Below are positions 62,256 to 64,000 of a DNA stretch of 64,000 nt, one piece after another. Position 1 is the stretch's first letter; every line of letters starts with the position of its first letter. Under the pieces are notes generated by a model, which saw only the letters and a list, made by a program, of their open reading frames with translations, searched no databases and was not told the DNA's origin. This DNA is from Sphingomonadales bacterium (GTDB lineage: Bacteria; Pseudomonadota; Alphaproteobacteria; Sphingomonadales; Sphingomonadaceae). The stretch lies in assembly GCA_016704425.1 (NCBI GenBank), contig JADJAC010000002.1:620001-684000 (forward strand), in the 5' to 3' direction. A program made the position numbers and the translations under genes.

Positions 62256-63455
62256 ATGAACATTCATGAATACCAAGCCAAGGAATTGCTCGCCAAGTTC
62301 GGCGTTCCCGTGCCTGCGGGCCATGCGGCGCTGAGCGTGGAGGAGGCCGTCGAAGCCGCAAAGCAGCTTCCCGGACCGCTTTATGTGGTCAAGGCACAGA
62401 TCCATGCAGGCGGTCGCGGCAAGGGCAAGTTCAAGGAACTCGGTACTGACGCCAAGGGTGGTGTTCGTCTGGCAAAGACTCTTGATGAGGTGCGCGCCAA
62501 CGCGGCAGACATGCTCGGCAACACGCTGGTGACGGTCCAGACTGGCCCGGCAGGCAAGCAGGTCAACCGCCTCTACATTACGGATGGCGTTGATATCGAA
62601 AAGGAATTCTACCTCGCGCTGCTCGTCGATCGCGCGACAAGCCGCGTCGCCGTGGTCGCTTCAACGGAAGGCGGCATGAACATCGAGGATGTGGCGCACG
62701 ACAGTCCGGAGAAGATCACCACAATCACGATTGATCCGGCCACCGGCCTGATGCCGCATCATGGCCGCACCGTCGCAAACGCGCTGGGCTTGACCGGCGA
62801 TCTCGCCAAGCAGGCGCAGAGCACGCTCGCGGGCCTCTACAATGCCTTTCTTGGCACGGATGCATCCCAGATCGAGATCAATCCGCTGGCCGTCTGCGCG
62901 GGCAACAAGCTGCTGGTGCTGGATGCGAAGGTCAGCTTCGATTCCAACGCCATGTTCCGCCACAAGGATCTCGCCGAATTGCGCGACCTGACCGAGGAAG
63001 ACCCGGCAGAAGTCGAGGCGTCCGAATATGACCTGGCCTATATCAAGCTCGACGGGAATATCGGCTGCATGGTCAATGGTGCTGGTCTGGCCATGGCAAC
63101 GATGGACATCATCAAGCTCAACGGCGAATTCCCGGCCAATTTCCTTGATGTCGGCGGCGGTGCCAGCAAGGAAAAGGTAACGGCGGCGTTCAAGATCATC
63201 CTGAAGGACCCGGCCGTGAAAGGCATCCTCGTCAACATCTTTGGCGGGATCATGAAGTGCGATATCATTGCCGACGGCATTGTCGCAGCAGCCAAGGAAG
63301 TGAATCTGTCGGTTCCCTTGGTCGTTCGGCTGGAGGGTACGAATGTGCAGCAGGGCAAGGATATCCTTGCTGGCTCCGGCCTGCCAATCGTTGCTGCCAA
63401 TGACCTTGGGGACGCGGCGAAGAAGATCGTCGCTGAGGTCCGCAAGGCAGCGTAA
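62256..63455 (+). CDS. sucC: Succinate--CoA ligase (ADP-forming) beta subunit
   Basis: The product has 399 residues. The N-terminal MNIHEYQAKELLAKFGVPVP, the ATP-grasp part (VVKAQIHAGGRGKGKFK) and C-terminal VNIFGGIMKCDIIADGIV are hallmark stretches. It forms the nucleotide- and substrate-binding subunit of the TCA-cycle enzyme. The alpha-subunit gene sucD is not next to it: the next gene is etfB. Confidence 0.97.
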   Translation: MNIHEYQAKELLAKFGVPVPAGHAALSVEEAVEAAKQLPGPLYVVKAQIHAGGRGKGKFKELGTDAKGGVRLAKTLDEVRANAADMLGNTLVTVQTGPAGKQVNRLYITDGVDIEKEFYLALLVDRATSRVAVVASTEGGMNIEDVAHDSPEKITTITIDPATGLMPHHGRTVANALGLTGDLAKQAQSTLAGLYNAFLGTDASQIEINPLAVCAGNKLLVLDAKVSFDSNAMFRHKDLAELRDLTEEDPAEVEASEYDLAYIKLDGNIGCMVNGAGLAMATMDIIKLNGEFPANFLDVGGGASKEKVTAAFKIILKDPAVKGILVNIFGGIMKCDIIADGIVAAAKEVNLSVPLVVRLEGTNVQQGKDILAGSGLPIVAANDLGDAAKKIVAEVRKAA

Positions 63456-63467
63456 GGCTTGCAAACC

Positions 63468-63492
63468 GCCGCACATTTGTGCAGTGCGGCGA
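63468..63492 (+). promoter_or_regulatory. Stem-loop between sucC and etfB
   Basis: CGCCGCAC and GTGCGGCG are separated by nine bases; the downstream sequence is AAAAATTT rather than a T-run. It is more likely a message-processing or partial-termination hairpin than a strong terminator. Confidence 0.45.
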
Positions 63493-63534
63493 AAAATTTG
63501 ACGTTAACGTAAAGCGATTCTTTGGAGGAATGAC

Positions 63535-64000
63535 ATGAAAATCCTCGTCCCCGTGAAGCGGGTGATCGATTATAATGTGAAGCCGCGGGTAAAGCCCGAT
63601 GGCAGCGGCGTCGACCTGGCCAACGTCAAGATGTCGATGAACCCGTTTGACGAGATCGCGGTCGAGGAAGCGCTGCGCCTCCGGGAAAAGGGCGTTGCGA
63701 CGGAAGTCGTCGCTGTATCCGTTGGTCCCGAAAAGGCTCAGGAAACGCTGCGCACTGCACTTGCGATGGGCGCAGATCGCGCCATTCTCGTGGTCGCCGA
63801 AGATGTGGAGCCGCTGGGCGTTGCCAAGCTGCTGGCGAAAATCGTCGAAGAAGAGGGCCCCGGCCTTGTGATCCTCGGCAAGCAGGCCATTGATGACGAT
63901 TCGAACCAGACCGGACAGATGCTCGCTGCACTGACGGGGCGCCCGCAAGGCACGTTCGCATCGAAGGTTGAAGTGTCGGGTGACAGCGTGTCGGTCACGC
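63535..64000 (+). CDS. etfB: Electron transfer flavoprotein beta subunit, 3' end beyond window
   Basis: The first 155 residues are visible. MKILVPVKRVIDYNVKPRVK and NPFDEIAVEEALRLREKG, with the AMP-binding DRAILVVAED and ILGKQAIDDDSNQTGQM, are typical of EtfB. GGAGGAATGAC precedes the ATG. With EtfA it carries electrons from acyl-CoA and other dehydrogenases to the quinone pool; etfA probably follows outside the window. Confidence 0.96.
   Translation, partial: MKILVPVKRVIDYNVKPRVKPDGSGVDLANVKMSMNPFDEIAVEEALRLREKGVATEVVAVSVGPEKAQETLRTALAMGADRAILVVAEDVEPLGVAKLLAKIVEEEGPGLVILGKQAIDDDSNQTGQMLAALTGRPQGTFASKVEVSGDSVSVT

Noticed and set aside
63468..63492. Hairpin after sucC as a strong Rho-independent terminator
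   Set aside because: There is no T-run on the plus strand; kept only as a stem-loop of unknown role.

Overview
The window looks like chromosomal DNA of an alphaproteobacterium of the Sphingomonadales (Sphingopyxis- or Sphingorhabdus-like). This is inferred from family content: an EipA (DUF1134) envelope protein, bactofilin, CrtZ-type hydroxylase, small PilZ proteins, a TorF-type porin, a NodT/EmrAB efflux set, and moderately GC-rich genes packed with ATGA/GTGA/TGATG overlaps. No rRNA genes, CRISPR array, complete insertion sequence or phage structural genes were seen; there is one tRNA.

Layout. 1-6 kb: partial aminopeptidase N, a membrane M48 protease, an SDR protein, a DMT exporter and a threonine-aldolase-like enzyme. 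6.6-14.6 kb: a PilZ protein and a complete five-step histidine utilisation locus, hutIHGU on the minus strand facing hutFC on the plus strand, with a perfect 20-bp palindrome between them (the likely HutC operator). Together these genes take histidine to glutamate, ammonia and formate. 14.6-28.6 kb: a polyamine utilisation locus, almost all on the minus strand: TorF porin, two gamma-glutamylpolyamine-synthetase-type enzymes, a PuuB-type oxidase, class III aminotransferases and a full PotFGHI-type importer, with a divergent beta-alanine/omega-amino-acid aminotransferase and a GMP-synthase-type amidotransferase that may replace PuuD. No aldehyde dehydrogenase is present. 28.9-35 kb: an MFS carrier and a TetR-controlled EmrAB/NodT tripartite pump.

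Accessory part. 35-40 kb holds an intergenic element rich in inverted repeats and a 1479-residue autotransporter adhesin. 40.5-50.2 kb looks like a catabolic island: an AraC regulator facing a tight five-gene operon (membrane protein; exported c-haem/streptogramin-lyase-type propeller; alpha/beta hydrolase; membrane-anchored DUF1330-like protein; zinc-type alcohol dehydrogenase without a structural-zinc lobe), then a haloalkane dehalogenase, a MAPEG protein, a 29-codon amidohydrolase remnant and an exported YtcJ-type amidohydrolase. I consider this the best candidate for an undescribed system; its substrate cannot be read from the sequence. 50.6-56.1 kb carries an entericidin-like lipoprotein, a cupin, a CYTH-CHAD protein and an ABC ATPase whose permease is cut off where it meets, head-on, a truncated tyrosine recombinase lying beside tRNA-Ser(GCT). 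This is the scar of an integrative element.

56.3-64 kb returns to core genes: EipA, a 2OG-Fe(II) oxygenase, bactofilin, PilZ, a cytochrome P450, lipoproteins, CrtZ, sucC and the start of etfB. A 24-bp near-palindrome (AGTGTATT-N8-ANTACAC core) upstream of the M48 protease recurs 58 kb away upstream of a lipoprotein gene, suggesting a shared regulator encoded elsewhere.
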